Below, in pieces: positions 8,438-16,529 of a stretch of DNA of 64,000 nt; the stretch's first letter is position 1, and the number at the start of each line of letters is the position of its first letter. The stretch is from Rhodoplanes sp046000175 (GTDB taxonomy: Bacteria > Pseudomonadota > Alphaproteobacteria > Rhizobiales > Xanthobacteraceae), in the NCBI RefSeq assembly GCF_046000175.1, contig NZ_JBEOMB010000064.1:67728-131727 (forward strand). The letters run 5' to 3'. Below the pieces are notes generated by a model that had not been told where the DNA came from, did not search any database, and was given only the letters and a program-made list of their open reading frames with translations. Both the position numbers and the translations under genes were made by a program.

Positions 8438-8697
8438 GACGCGGCATTCCCGGGCAGGGCGGATGGCGTGAGGACCGGCATGATCCAGCGCGCGAGCAGC
8501 GGATCGGCCGGTGCGACGACCGCGGTAGGGGCCGCGACCGCGATGACCTGCAGGAGCGCGGTGTGGAGATATGTGCAGGCGGACAGGTCGGCAGTGCCGG
8601 GTGGCTCGGCGCGCCAGTGCTCGGCGAGGCCGAGCGCCTCCTCCACCATGCAGGCCCCCTCAAAGACCACGTTCGGCCCCTCGAAACGCAGCGGCAT
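8434..8697 (-). CDS. Small STAS-like protein following cheA
   Basis: 87-residue protein. The core TADLSACTYLHTALLQVIAVAA matches the central beta-alpha of STAS/MlaB-like domains (D-L-S-A-C-x-x-L-x-T), so it looks like a minimal STAS domain; the usual phosphorylated Ser/Thr position would be near SACTYLHT. The ATG at 8697 overlaps the cheA stop as TGATG (the adjacent GTG at 8700 is an alternative). The function in chemosensing is unknown to me. Since the adjoining stressosome also uses STAS proteins, an adaptor role is worth considering, but this is speculation. Confidence 0.75.
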   Translation of the reverse strand: MPLRFEGPNVVFEGACMVEEALGLAEHWRAEPPGTADLSACTYLHTALLQVIAVAAPTAVVAPADPLLARWIMPVLTPSALPGNAAS

Positions 8698-11354
8698 CAC
8701 AACAGCTCCTTCAGATCGAGCACCAGGAGCACGTGCCCGTCGCCGAGCAGCGCCGTGCCGGCGAAGCCGCGCATCCCGGAGAGCACCCCGTCGAACGGCT
8801 TGAGGATGACGTCCATGCCTTCGCGGAAGCTGTCGACGACAAGTCCGATCGGGTTGCCCCCGATGCGGCACACCAGCACGGCCTCGTCGCCGTCTTCGGC
8901 CGCGAGGCGGTCGGCGCAGCCGAGGGTGTGCGACAGCCGCAGCAGCGGAACGACGGTGTCGCGGAGCACGAAGGCCGGCGCCTGCTTGATCGTCTTGACC
9001 CGACGGCGCGGCACCCGGACCGTCTCGGCGATGATGTCCATCGGGATGCCGTAGAGCTCTCCGGCGACCTCGACGACCATCACGCGGGTCACCGCCATGC
9101 TGAGCGGGAGTCCGATCCGCACCGTCGTTCCGGCTCCGCGCCGGGACGTGACTCCGATGCGGCCGCCGAGCTTTTCGACCGTGGTGAGCGCGACGTCGAG
9201 CCCGACGCCACGCCCCGAGAGGTCCGAAACCTGCGCGGCGGTCGAGAATCCCGGGCGGAAGATCAGCTCGATCGCCTCCTGCTCGGTCAGTCGGGCGGCC
9301 TCGGCCTCGTCGATCACGCCCTTCGAGAGGGCGGCGGCGCGCACCTTGTCGGGATCGATCCCGCGGCCGTCGTCCGTCACCTCGATGACGACCTGGTCTG
9401 CCTCCTGAGACGCCTTCAGCACCAGCCTCGCCTGCTCCGGCTTGCCAGCGCGGACGCGGTCGGCCGGCTGCTCGATGCCGTGGTCGAGCGCATTGCGGAC
9501 GATATGCAGCAGCGGATCGCCGAGCGCCTCGACGATCGTCTTGTCGGCGGCCGTGTCCTCGCCTTCGATGACGAGCTCGATCTTCTTCGACAACTTGCGA
9601 GCGAGATCGCGCACGAGTCGCGGGAAGCGGTCGAATACTTCGCTCACCGGCAGCATGCGCACCTGCATGATCGCGCCCTGCATCTCCTGGGTAAGGCGAT
9701 CGATCACCGCGTACTGGTCCTTGATCTCGCGCGCCATCTCTCGCGACCCGTGGATTTGCTCGGCGCGCTTGGCGAGAAACGGCAGACTGTTCTTGGAGAC
9801 GACCAGCTCGCCGATCAGGTTCATTAGAAGATCGACCTTGGCCTGGTCGACTTTGAGCATCCGGGCCGGCCCATTGCGCTCGTCGCGTGCGGGGTCCGCC
9901 TTGGTCGGCACGCCATTGCGTGCGCTCGGGGCTCCATCGGCCGAATCGTCTTGGTTCTGCGAAAGCGCCGTTACGGCCGGATCGTCGGTCACTGCGTCGG
10001 TCGCGAGCCAGCCGTCCACCAGCGCGAGCAGCATGGCCGCGCTGCCCTCGACCTCCGCCGTCTCGCCGGCCACGGCGATGTCGGCCGCCCGCCGCTCGTC
10101 TCCGGCGCTGCGGGCGAGGCCGACCAGGACCTGCGCGACCGCCGGTGCGCGACGGCGAACCTGATCGGCGTCCGGCGCGTCCGCGAGGATGCGCCGCTGT
10201 GCCGCGACGATCCGCCAACGGAGCGAGGCGTCGGCCATGACCTTGCTCGGGCCGGGCTCAATTGACGCAGGACGCGACACCGTCGCCAGCACCGGACGTG
10301 GCAACTCCGGCAGCGGCGCTCCGAACGCCGGCGCCCCACCGACCGCGACCGTCTCGGCCAGGGCCGCCGCCCAGGCCGGGTTCGGAAACGGCGCACCGAG
10401 CACGGCGGCGAGCCAGCGCAGTGCCGCGGCGTTGTGGAGTTCCGGATTGGTGAGGCGCAGCAGCGCAGCGGTCGCGTCCCGCAATGTCGCCCAGTCCTGC
10501 GCCGCGACGAGCGCTCGCGCGTCGTCGGCGAAGTCGTCGTGGACGGGGCCGGCATGGTGTTCGCCCGCGAGCCGGATCAGGACCTCGGCCTGGATTTGCT
10601 CGATCTCCACCTGCTCCAACACGTAACGGAACAGATGCTCGATCTCGACCCGCGGGCCGTTGCTGAGCAGGAAGAACTCCAGATTGCACTGATACGGGTC
10701 GAAATCCCCGAAGGCCGGCCACGGCGCCTGCGGCGCGACGCGCAGTGCCGCCAGCTCGGGCACCTGGCGAACCAGATTGAACGGATCCTCGCCGCTGTAG
10801 AAGCAGCCGGCGACCGGACGATACCGGGCGGCGACGATCGGGTGCCCGCGGGACGCGCGGCCGAACACGGCGATGCGGTCCGCCTCGGGCAGATCGGCGA
10901 TCCAATCGAGATCGACGGCCGCGACTGCGGCCGCCGCGGCCCCAGCCTCGCTCGCCGGGGCTCCGGTCGGCGCACCATGGGCCCGCAACCGCGCCACCGC
11001 GTCCTTGCACACCCGATCGGCGTCCTCGGGCAGGCTCTCGTGCCGCTCGAGGTGGTCGATCCAGACGCTGACCTGGTCGAGGCTGTCGAGCAACGTGTCG
11101 ACCAGATCGGAATCGAGCTCGCGGTCGACCGAACGCACTTCGCCGAGGAGATCCTCGGCGGCGTGGACGAGGCGCGTCAGCGCCACCGCGTCGAACAGGC
11201 CGGACGATCCCTTCAGCGTGTGGACGGCGCGGAACACCTCGTTGATCGCGGTCGCGTCGGTCGGGTTCTTCTCCAACCGCAGAAGCCCCGAGGCGGAGGA
11301 CTGGAGCAGGTCCCGCGCTTCGGGAATGAAGCGGGCGAGCAGCGCGTTGGTCAT
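8697..11354 (-). CDS. cheA: CheA chemotaxis histidine kinase with unusual middle region
   Basis: 885-residue kinase, longer than the roughly 650-residue enteric CheA. P1/HPt at residues 1-110 carries the phospho-accepting His in VFRAVHTLKGSSG (about residue 45). Residues about 155-460 hold a non-standard segment with YRPVAGCFYSGEDPF, LEFFLLSNGPRVEIEHLFRY and helical Ala-rich stretches in place of a classical P2. P3 dimerisation helices (VDQAKVDLLMNLIGELVVS) start near residue 502, P4 ATPase motifs are HIVRNALDHGIE and TDDGRGIDPDKV, and the P5 CheW-like domain is at the C-terminus (VTRVMVVEVAGELYGIP). The ATG at 11354 overlaps the cheY stop. Confidence 0.95.
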   Translation of the reverse strand: MTNALLARFIPEARDLLQSSASGLLRLEKNPTDATAINEVFRAVHTLKGSSGLFDAVALTRLVHAAEDLLGEVRSVDRELDSDLVDTLLDSLDQVSVWIDHLERHESLPEDADRVCKDAVARLRAHGAPTGAPASEAGAAAAAVAAVDLDWIADLPEADRIAVFGRASRGHPIVAARYRPVAGCFYSGEDPFNLVRQVPELAALRVAPQAPWPAFGDFDPYQCNLEFFLLSNGPRVEIEHLFRYVLEQVEIEQIQAEVLIRLAGEHHAGPVHDDFADDARALVAAQDWATLRDATAALLRLTNPELHNAAALRWLAAVLGAPFPNPAWAAALAETVAVGGAPAFGAPLPELPRPVLATVSRPASIEPGPSKVMADASLRWRIVAAQRRILADAPDADQVRRRAPAVAQVLVGLARSAGDERRAADIAVAGETAEVEGSAAMLLALVDGWLATDAVTDDPAVTALSQNQDDSADGAPSARNGVPTKADPARDERNGPARMLKVDQAKVDLLMNLIGELVVSKNSLPFLAKRAEQIHGSREMAREIKDQYAVIDRLTQEMQGAIMQVRMLPVSEVFDRFPRLVRDLARKLSKKIELVIEGEDTAADKTIVEALGDPLLHIVRNALDHGIEQPADRVRAGKPEQARLVLKASQEADQVVIEVTDDGRGIDPDKVRAAALSKGVIDEAEAARLTEQEAIELIFRPGFSTAAQVSDLSGRGVGLDVALTTVEKLGGRIGVTSRRGAGTTVRIGLPLSMAVTRVMVVEVAGELYGIPMDIIAETVRVPRRRVKTIKQAPAFVLRDTVVPLLRLSHTLGCADRLAAEDGDEAVLVCRIGGNPIGLVVDSFREGMDVILKPFDGVLSGMRGFAGTALLGDGHVLLVLDLKELL

Positions 11355-11728
11355 GCGACGCTCCCGGTGAGCAGACGTGCCGCTGCAGCGAGATCGTCGG
11401 GACGGACCGGCTTTACGAGATAGAAGTTGGCGCCGGCGTCGTAGGCCTTGACCACGTCGCCCTCCTTCTCCTCGGTCGAGACGGTGAGGACGGGAATCGA
11501 TCTCAGGGCCGGATTGTCGCGCATCTGGCGCACCATCTCGTACCCGTTCATCTTCGGCATGTTGATGTCGACGACCATCAGGTCGAAACGGGTCATGAGA
11601 GCGCGTTCGAGCCCCTCGATCCCGTTCGCGGCCTCCTCCACGACGAACCCGGCCTTCTCGAGAACCTCGCGGTAGAACAGCCGCATCGTGATGCCGTCGT
11701 CGACCGCCAATACGCTCTTCTTGCTCAT
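11351..11728 (-). CDS. cheY: CheY-type receiver
   Basis: 125-residue receiver: VLAVDDGITMR acidic residues, LMVVDINMPKMNGYEM with the phospho-acceptor Asp at about 53, LTVSTEE Thr and FYLVKPVRP Lys. It lies 7 bases after the cheR stop and overlaps cheA by ATGA, the position of the main response regulator of such operons. It would carry phosphate from CheA to its target; no flagellar or pilus genes are in the window, so the target is unknown. Confidence 0.94.
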   Translation of the reverse strand: MSKKSVLAVDDGITMRLFYREVLEKAGFVVEEAANGIEGLERALMTRFDLMVVDINMPKMNGYEMVRQMRDNPALRSIPVLTVSTEEKEGDVVKAYDAGANFYLVKPVRPDDLAAAARLLTGSVA

Positions 11729-11735
11729 CGCGGCC

Positions 11736-12608
11736 TCACTCGGCGTCCATTGGCTTCTGGTGAACGATGGTGTCGGCGAACTTGCGCGGCCGGAACAGCG
11801 AGGTCATCCGGCTCATGTTCTCGGAATGGCCGAGGCAGATGAAGCCGCCAGGGGCGAGGCACTCGTAAAGCGTCTCGACCGTCTCGCGGCGACCAAGGTC
11901 GTCGAAATAGATGAGAAGGTTGCGGCAGAAGATCACGTCGAGGCCGTGAAAGCCGGCCATCTGCATGCGATCGACGACGTTCACGGTGGAAAAGTCGATC
12001 GACTCGCGGATCTCGTCGCGCAGGCGGTATTCGTCGGCCTTGGTCTTCTCGAAATACTTCTGACGCAACGACGGCCCGACGCGCTGCAGCGATCGCTCAC
12101 CGTAGACGCCGCGGACGGCGTCGGCAAGCACGCGCGAATCGATGTCGGAGGCGAGAATCTGGATCTCGTACTGGTCGCACTGCGGCCAGTTCTCCAGCAC
12201 ATGAATGGCGATCGAATAGGGCTCCTCGCCGGTCGAGCACGGCAGCGACCATATTCTGATGCGCTCACCCGGCCTCCGCGTGGATGCCAGCTCCGGCAAC
12301 ATGCCGCGGGTCAGTGCCGTGAACTGATAGTCCTCGCGGAAGAAATAGGTCTCGTTCACCGTCATCAGGTTGACGAGCTGCTGCAGCTCTTCGCCGCTCG
12401 CCTGAAAGCGGAGCAGCCCGAAATAGTCGCGGAAGCCCGACGACCTCGTCTTCGCGATCCTCTCCTGGACTCTTCGCTCGACGAAGTAGCGTTTCTTTTC
12501 GGAGAACACGATCCCGGTCCGCCGGTAGAAGAATTCGCAGAGCTTCGCGAACTCTTCCGGGGTGATCGAGATGGTCTCCTCGAGGGAGCGGGCCTGGGCC
12601 GCCGTCAT
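11736..12608 (-). CDS. cheR: CheR chemoreceptor methyltransferase
   Basis: 290-residue SAM-dependent methyltransferase that methylates receptor glutamates. The N-terminal helical domain (ITPEEFAKLCEFFYRRTGI) is followed by the SAM-binding region IWSLPCSTGEEPYSIAI (near residue 115), ILASDIDSRVL, the beta-subdomain YFEKTKADEYRLRDEIR, and VIFCRNLLIYFD. About 275-290 residues is the family norm. The start is the ATG at 12608, overlapping the HEAT-repeat gene stop by ATGA. Because of the lesion in cheB the same reading frame is open all the way from cheB, but that is an artefact of frame phase. Confidence 0.95.
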   Translation of the reverse strand: MTAAQARSLEETISITPEEFAKLCEFFYRRTGIVFSEKKRYFVERRVQERIAKTRSSGFRDYFGLLRFQASGEELQQLVNLMTVNETYFFREDYQFTALTRGMLPELASTRRPGERIRIWSLPCSTGEEPYSIAIHVLENWPQCDQYEIQILASDIDSRVLADAVRGVYGERSLQRVGPSLRQKYFEKTKADEYRLRDEIRESIDFSTVNVVDRMQMAGFHGLDVIFCRNLLIYFDDLGRRETVETLYECLAPGGFICLGHSENMSRMTSLFRPRKFADTIVHQKPMDAE

Positions 12609-13240
12609 CGTCCCTCGATCCTTCGGATGGCCATGTCCACGGCGAACGCCACGAAAGGCTCCTCCGGGAAGCGACGCGCGAGCCGTCGCAGCGGTCCGAT
12701 CGCGTCGGGTCCGCCGACCTCGGCGAGGCAATCGGCCGCGGCCGCACAGACGTTCACGTGACCGTCGGTTTCGACGACGTCGACGAGCCAGCCCGGCGCG
12801 TGCGGATGCGCCAGGGTACCGAGCAACTGGATTGCCAGAATCCGAACGTCGCTGTCGGGATCGCCGAGCAGGCCCTCGATGAACGGACCGACCTCCTCCG
12901 GCATGTCCTGCAAGGCGTCGATCGCCTCGTTGCGCAGGTTCGCGTCGTCGAGCCGCAGGAGCGGCAGCAGGCCGCTCACCACGGCGGGAGACTGCAGACG
13001 GATCAGCGCCGTGAACAGCGCGGTGCGGACGCTCAAGTTCTGCTCCTTGAGCAGACGCCCGCAGAGCGCCGGCACCGCGGACGATTCGCCCGCGAGATCG
13101 CGAACGGCGCGCCGCCGTCCGGCGGCGTCGGGCGAGTCGAGGGCGGCGAGGCGCGTCGGAAGATCGAGCACCACGGGCATCGGCGCCGGATGCTCGCCCG
13201 AGGACCGGACTCGCGCAGCTTTCACCAGTCCCATGCTCAC
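12605..13240 (-). CDS. HEAT-repeat protein between cheB and cheR
   Basis: 211-residue alpha-solenoid protein with four or five HEAT-like repeats, such as SAVPALCGRLLKEQNLSVRT, VVSGLLPLLRLDDANLRNEA, IEGLLGDPDSDVRILAIQLL and IGPLRRLARRFPEEPFVAFA. Such scaffolds mediate protein-protein contacts; HEAT proteins are found in some chemosensory operons, though their function is poorly defined. The GTG at 13240 overlaps the restored cheB stop (GTGA); the ATG at 13234 is an alternative. A link between methylesterase, methyltransferase and receptor array is inferred only from position. Confidence 0.85.
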   Translation of the reverse strand: MSMGLVKAARVRSSGEHPAPMPVVLDLPTRLAALDSPDAAGRRRAVRDLAGESSAVPALCGRLLKEQNLSVRTALFTALIRLQSPAVVSGLLPLLRLDDANLRNEAIDALQDMPEEVGPFIEGLLGDPDSDVRILAIQLLGTLAHPHAPGWLVDVVETDGHVNVCAAAADCLAEVGGPDAIGPLRRLARRFPEEPFVAFAVDMAIRRIEGR

Positions 13241-14342
13241 GCCCGCCTCGATCTGAAGGTCTGTGGTGCGGCCAGCACCCAGTCGACGAGCTGTTCGCCG
13301 ATCCGGTCGTCCGGCAGCACGCGATCGGCGCGCCTCGGCGGATCAGCTCGTTCGGCATGCCGAACACCACACAGGTCTCGGCGTCCTGGGCGATCGTGCG
13401 TCCGCCGAGCTGGTTGAGGCGCGCCATCTCGGCGGCGCCGTCGTCACCCATGCCGGTGAGCTGCACGCCGACGAGCTGGGCGACCGGGACAGCGTCGATC
13501 GCGCTCGCGACCAGGCGGGCGACGCTCGGATGCCAAACATGGTCGCGGCTGCTCGGCACCGGCGTGGCGATCATGCCGCTGGCGCGCCGGCTCACCACGA
13601 GATCGGCATCGCCCTTGGCGACGTAGACGGTGCCGGGCGCGATCGGCATCTGGTGCGACGCCTCGACGACCTTGACGTCGCTCATTTCGTCGAGACGCCG
13701 CGCGAAGACGGTGGTGAAGGTGCCCGGCATGTGCTGCGCGATCAGCACCGCCCACGGAAAGTCGGCCGGCAACCGCGGGACGATCTCCTCCAACGTGCCG
13801 GGACCGCCGGTCGAGACTCCGACGAGGACGAGGCCGAACCCGCCGCGGCTCGTGGTCGACGCGGGGCGGCGCGGGCCGAAGTCGGGACGTCCGGCGATGC
13901 GGTCGCGTTCCGCCCTCAGGCGGCCGCGCAGGCCGGCGCTGCGGCGGACCCGCGCCCCGATCGATTCACGCACCTTGACGAGAATCTCCCGGCGGATCTG
14001 ATCGATCGACAGCGAGATCGTGCCGCCCGGCTTGTGCACGAAGTCGACGGCACCGAGGCTCAGGGCCTGCAGGGTCGCCTCGGCGCCTTCCTCGGTCAGC
14101 GAGGAGACCATCAGCACCGGCTTGGGGCGCTGCTGCATGATGCGGGCCAGGCAGGTGATCCCGTCCATCTCCGGCATGTTGATGTCGAGGGTGACGACGT
14201 CGGGATCGAACGTTTCGAGAGCGGCGAGCGCCTCGACGCCGTTGCGGGCCGTCCGCACCGCGTAGTCACCCTCGGATTCAAAGAGGTCGGTGAGATGCTT
14301 CCGCATCAGCGCCGAATCGTCGACCACCAGCACCTTGATCAT
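13237..14342 (-). pseudogene. cheB: cheB, receptor methylesterase with C-terminal frameshift
   Basis: Receiver domain at residues 1-125 (KVLVVDDSALMRKHL, DVVTLDINMPEMDG with Asp55, VSSLTEEG, FVHKPGG), linker, then methylesterase with Ser in GVSTGGPGTLEEI, His in LIAQHMPGTFT and Asp in TGMGDDGA. After GMPNELIRRGA the frame breaks near 13345; the other frame continues as DRVLPDDRIGEQLVDWVLAAPQTF and stops at 13237, just where the next gene begins. Restoring one base gives a normal protein of about 368 residues. The catalytic triad precedes the break, so some activity might survive, but the shifted frame stays open through the next gene and joins cheR in phase. No slippery site is seen. Confidence 0.87.
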
Positions 14343-14399
14343 GTCGCCTGACCGGGTCGGAGAGGAGGCGCGGGCCGAACGCCCGCGCCGAAGCACGCG

Positions 14400-15083
14400 T
14401 CAATGCCGGGTCGCCATGCCCTCGACCTCGTTCACGTCGAGGAGCTGGGTCACTTCCAGCAGCAGGATCATCCGTTTCTGTTGCTCGAGATTGGCGACAC
14501 GGCGGATCATGCGCTTCTGCTCCTCCGACAGCTCCGGAGCCGGACGGATCACCTTCGCGGGGATCCGCATCACCTCCGAGACCTGGTCGACGATGAAGCC
14601 GGTGCGAACCCCGTGAATGGTGAACACCATGATCCGTTGACGATCGTTACGCTGGGTCGAGGCGAGCCCGAAGCGGCGACGCTGGTCGATCACCGGCAGG
14701 ACGACGCCCCGCAGGTTGATCACGCCTTCGATGAAGTGCGGCGTCTTGGGGATGCGGGTGAGCTCGTCCGGAACGCGCACGATCTCCTGCACGGCCTCGA
14801 TCGAGACGCCGTATTCCTCGTCCATCAACCGGAAGACGACGAACTGCTCCTCGTCGTCGCCGTCGCCGGTGCTCTCGATCTGCGACTCTGCGGCCATCTT
14901 GGAGCCCTCCGCACGCGCCACGATCCCGTCCATCTCGTTGGCGTTGAACATGCGCCCGGTCGCCAGGATCGACACCAGCCGACGGCCGTCGTCGAGCCGG
15001 CAGATCGACTGCAGGTCGCCGTCGCGGTTGCCGTTGTCGAGCAGCGTCGGCATCGGCTCGACGAGATCGCGGTTGATCCGAAA
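14400..15083 (-). pseudogene. cheW: cheW (double-domain), N-terminally truncated
   Basis: CheW links receptors to CheA. The intact C-terminal domain starts at EEQFVVFRLMDEEYGVSIEAV and includes TRIPKTPHFIEGVINLRGVVLPVIDQRRRFG. Before it lies only the tail of a first CheW domain (LVEPMPTLLDNGN, ICRLDDGRRLVSIL), so this was a two-domain CheW. Homology stops abruptly at RINRDL near 15085 where GC-poor DNA begins; no start codon or ribosome site precedes the remnant in a sensible place. A start at the in-frame ATG of EPMPTLL could still give a protein with one complete CheW domain. It is 57 bases upstream of cheB. Confidence 0.8.
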
Positions 15084-15222
15084 GTTCTCGATTATCAAGA
15101 TAATACTGATATGTAACTCATCGTATTCATCGGACGAAGTGACAATGCTGCCCTTCCCACCGTTTACTTCACTGCCGCCGAATGAGTAAGGTGACCACTC
15201 TGTTTCCGATATGCCGTGGCTG
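15084..15222. other. AT-rich patch at a rearrangement junction
   Basis: About 140 bases of clearly lower GC than anything around (for example TTATCAAGATAATACTGA at 15094), separating the broken 5' end of cheW from a small plus-strand gene. It may contain the promoter of that gene. The abrupt change in base composition exactly where CheW homology ends suggests a deletion or insertion endpoint. Confidence 0.6.
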
Positions 15223-15412
15223 ATGAATGACAAACGAGAAGAACGGCTGCAGGTGATGTTGACGCACGAGGAGATCAGGGCATTGGACGACTGGCGCTTC
15301 GCTCGACGATGCCGAGCCGTGCGTCGGCAAGGGAGCTTCTCAAACGCGGGCTCGCGAAAGAAGGAATCCTGCCGAGCGAGGAGAGCGCCAAATCGTCCGA
15401 CTTCGGGGTGAC
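15223..15412 (+). pseudogene. Small DNA-binding-like (ribbon-helix-helix type) gene with frameshift
   Basis: Starts with the ATG at 15223 (MNDKREERLQVMLTHEEIRALDDWRFARR). The typical continuation PSRASARELLKRGLAKEGI, ending SSDFGV, is in the next frame from the ATG at 15309. Inserting one base after CGACG near 15308 gives a protein of roughly 63 residues with the usual RALDDWRF..RMPSRA..RELLRRGL pattern I associate with short alphaproteobacterial ribbon-helix-helix regulators. The exact end is uncertain, because the second frame has no stop near the expected C-terminus. Role unknown. Confidence 0.6.
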
Positions 15413-15462
15413 CTGGCCGTCGCGCCGGTCGTCCACCGGGCCGGACCAAATCTGCCGGCTCG

Positions 15463-15678
15463 TCACCCTGCCAGGAATCCCGCGACTTCCGTCGGCTCGC
15501 TCCGGAACGCCTTCGTGGCCCGGCTGCCGCAGACCTGGCACACCAGAGCGCGCGTCAGCTCGGCGAGGCTCACGTCGGGGCGCAGGCCATGACCGGCGAG
15601 CGTCGTTCCGTCGATGGCGCCGCGATGGCCGCAGCGCAGGCATTCGATGCAGACGACGTGGTCCGTGGCTGCGAGCAT
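15463..15678 (-). CDS. Small zinc-ribbon protein
   Basis: 71-residue protein with two CxxC pairs: VVCIECLRCGHRG (residues 8-20) and LVCQVCGSRATKAF (about 48-61), which would bind one zinc ion. It lies 19 bases downstream of the Ku gene on the same strand and may be co-transcribed. I recognise the general type as a short conserved hypothetical of Rhizobiales but know of no function. The start is the ATG at 15678. Confidence 0.7.
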   Translation of the reverse strand: MLAATDHVVCIECLRCGHRGAIDGTTLAGHGLRPDVSLAELTRALVCQVCGSRATKAFRSEPTEVAGFLAG

Positions 15679-15697
15679 GGCCGCGGCGCCTCGCCGC

Positions 15698-16411
15698 TCA
15701 GCCCGTCTTGCGGCCGCGGGTCCGCGGTCGCGCCGGTTCCTCCGCGGCCGCTTTGCCGGTTCGCTTCCCCGGAATGGGCAGGAACATCTCACGCTGTCCG
15801 CTCGATGGCTTCGCGGCCTTCTTCGAGCGTCTTGATTTGCTCGGCGCCGGGGCGGTCCGGGAGCCCTCCTCTGCCGCGATGCTGCGCTTGAGCGCATCCA
15901 TCAAGTTGATCACCGTCGCCGGCGAGCGCTCCGGCGCCGGCGCCTCGGCCGGCAGGCCCGCCTGCTTCTTGCGCAGGAGCTCGACCAGTGCCTCCTCGTG
16001 GCGATCGTTGAAGTGCGCCGGGTCGAACCCGGTCGTTTTGCTGTCGAGGATGTGCTCGGCCAGCGTCAGCATCTCCGTCGGGATGCTGATCTCCGGGATC
16101 TCGTCGAAATACGGCTCCTCGCTGCGCACTTCGTAAGGGTAACGAAGCAGCGTTCCGCGAAGTCCCTTTCCGAAGGCTTCTAGCGCCAGCACCCGCTCGC
16201 GCCGCGCCAGCACCACACGGCCGAGCGCCACCATGCCCTTGCCGCGCATGGCCTCCCGGATCACCGCGAAGGCCTCCTGCCCCACCTTGTCGTTCGGCAC
16301 GACGAAATACGGTGCGTCCAGAAAGCGGGTGTCGATCTCGTCGCGTGGGACGAAGGCGTCGATCTCGATGGAGCGAGTGCTCCCCGACGCATCCTTCGCT
16401 TCGCCTGCGCC
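15698..16411 (-). pseudogene. ku: Ku protein (non-homologous end joining), N-terminally truncated
   Basis: Bacterial Ku binds DNA ends and recruits LigD. Recognisable from STRSIEIDAFVPRDEID (the signature near residue 75 of normal Ku) through YFVVPNDKVGQEAFAVIREAM, GMVALGRVVLARRERVLAL, EMLTLAEHIL, DRHEEALVELLRKK and a basic C-terminal tail (SKSRRSKKAAKP). About the first 70 residues, part of the ring, are absent: upstream of 16411 no frame shows Ku homology and no start codon fits. Without the N-terminal strands the ring probably cannot form. The lost end faces the likewise truncated ABC gene, so one event may have removed both 5' ends. No ligD is in view. Confidence 0.82.
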
Positions 16412-16529
16412 CGAACTTATAGAACAGCTCGAAGCCCGCGGCGGCCGGCAATGGGCCTCCAGCAGTCTGCAATGATGGCTCAGTGTTTCGCCGTGTCGCC
16501 CCGCGCATCTCGCGCCAGGAAGGTGCGGG
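16412..16529. other. Junction between two truncated divergent genes
   Basis: About 120 bases between the broken 5' ends of ku and the ABC exporter. No coding homology, promoter or repeat is recognised. In an intact chromosome both missing N-termini and both promoters would have to lie here, so this is probably a deletion or recombination scar. Confidence 0.5.

Noticed and set aside
13335..13350. Programmed frameshift or natural CheB-CheR fusion
   Set aside because: The filler between the domains is an out-of-frame reading of a real HEAT-repeat gene and no slippery site is present.
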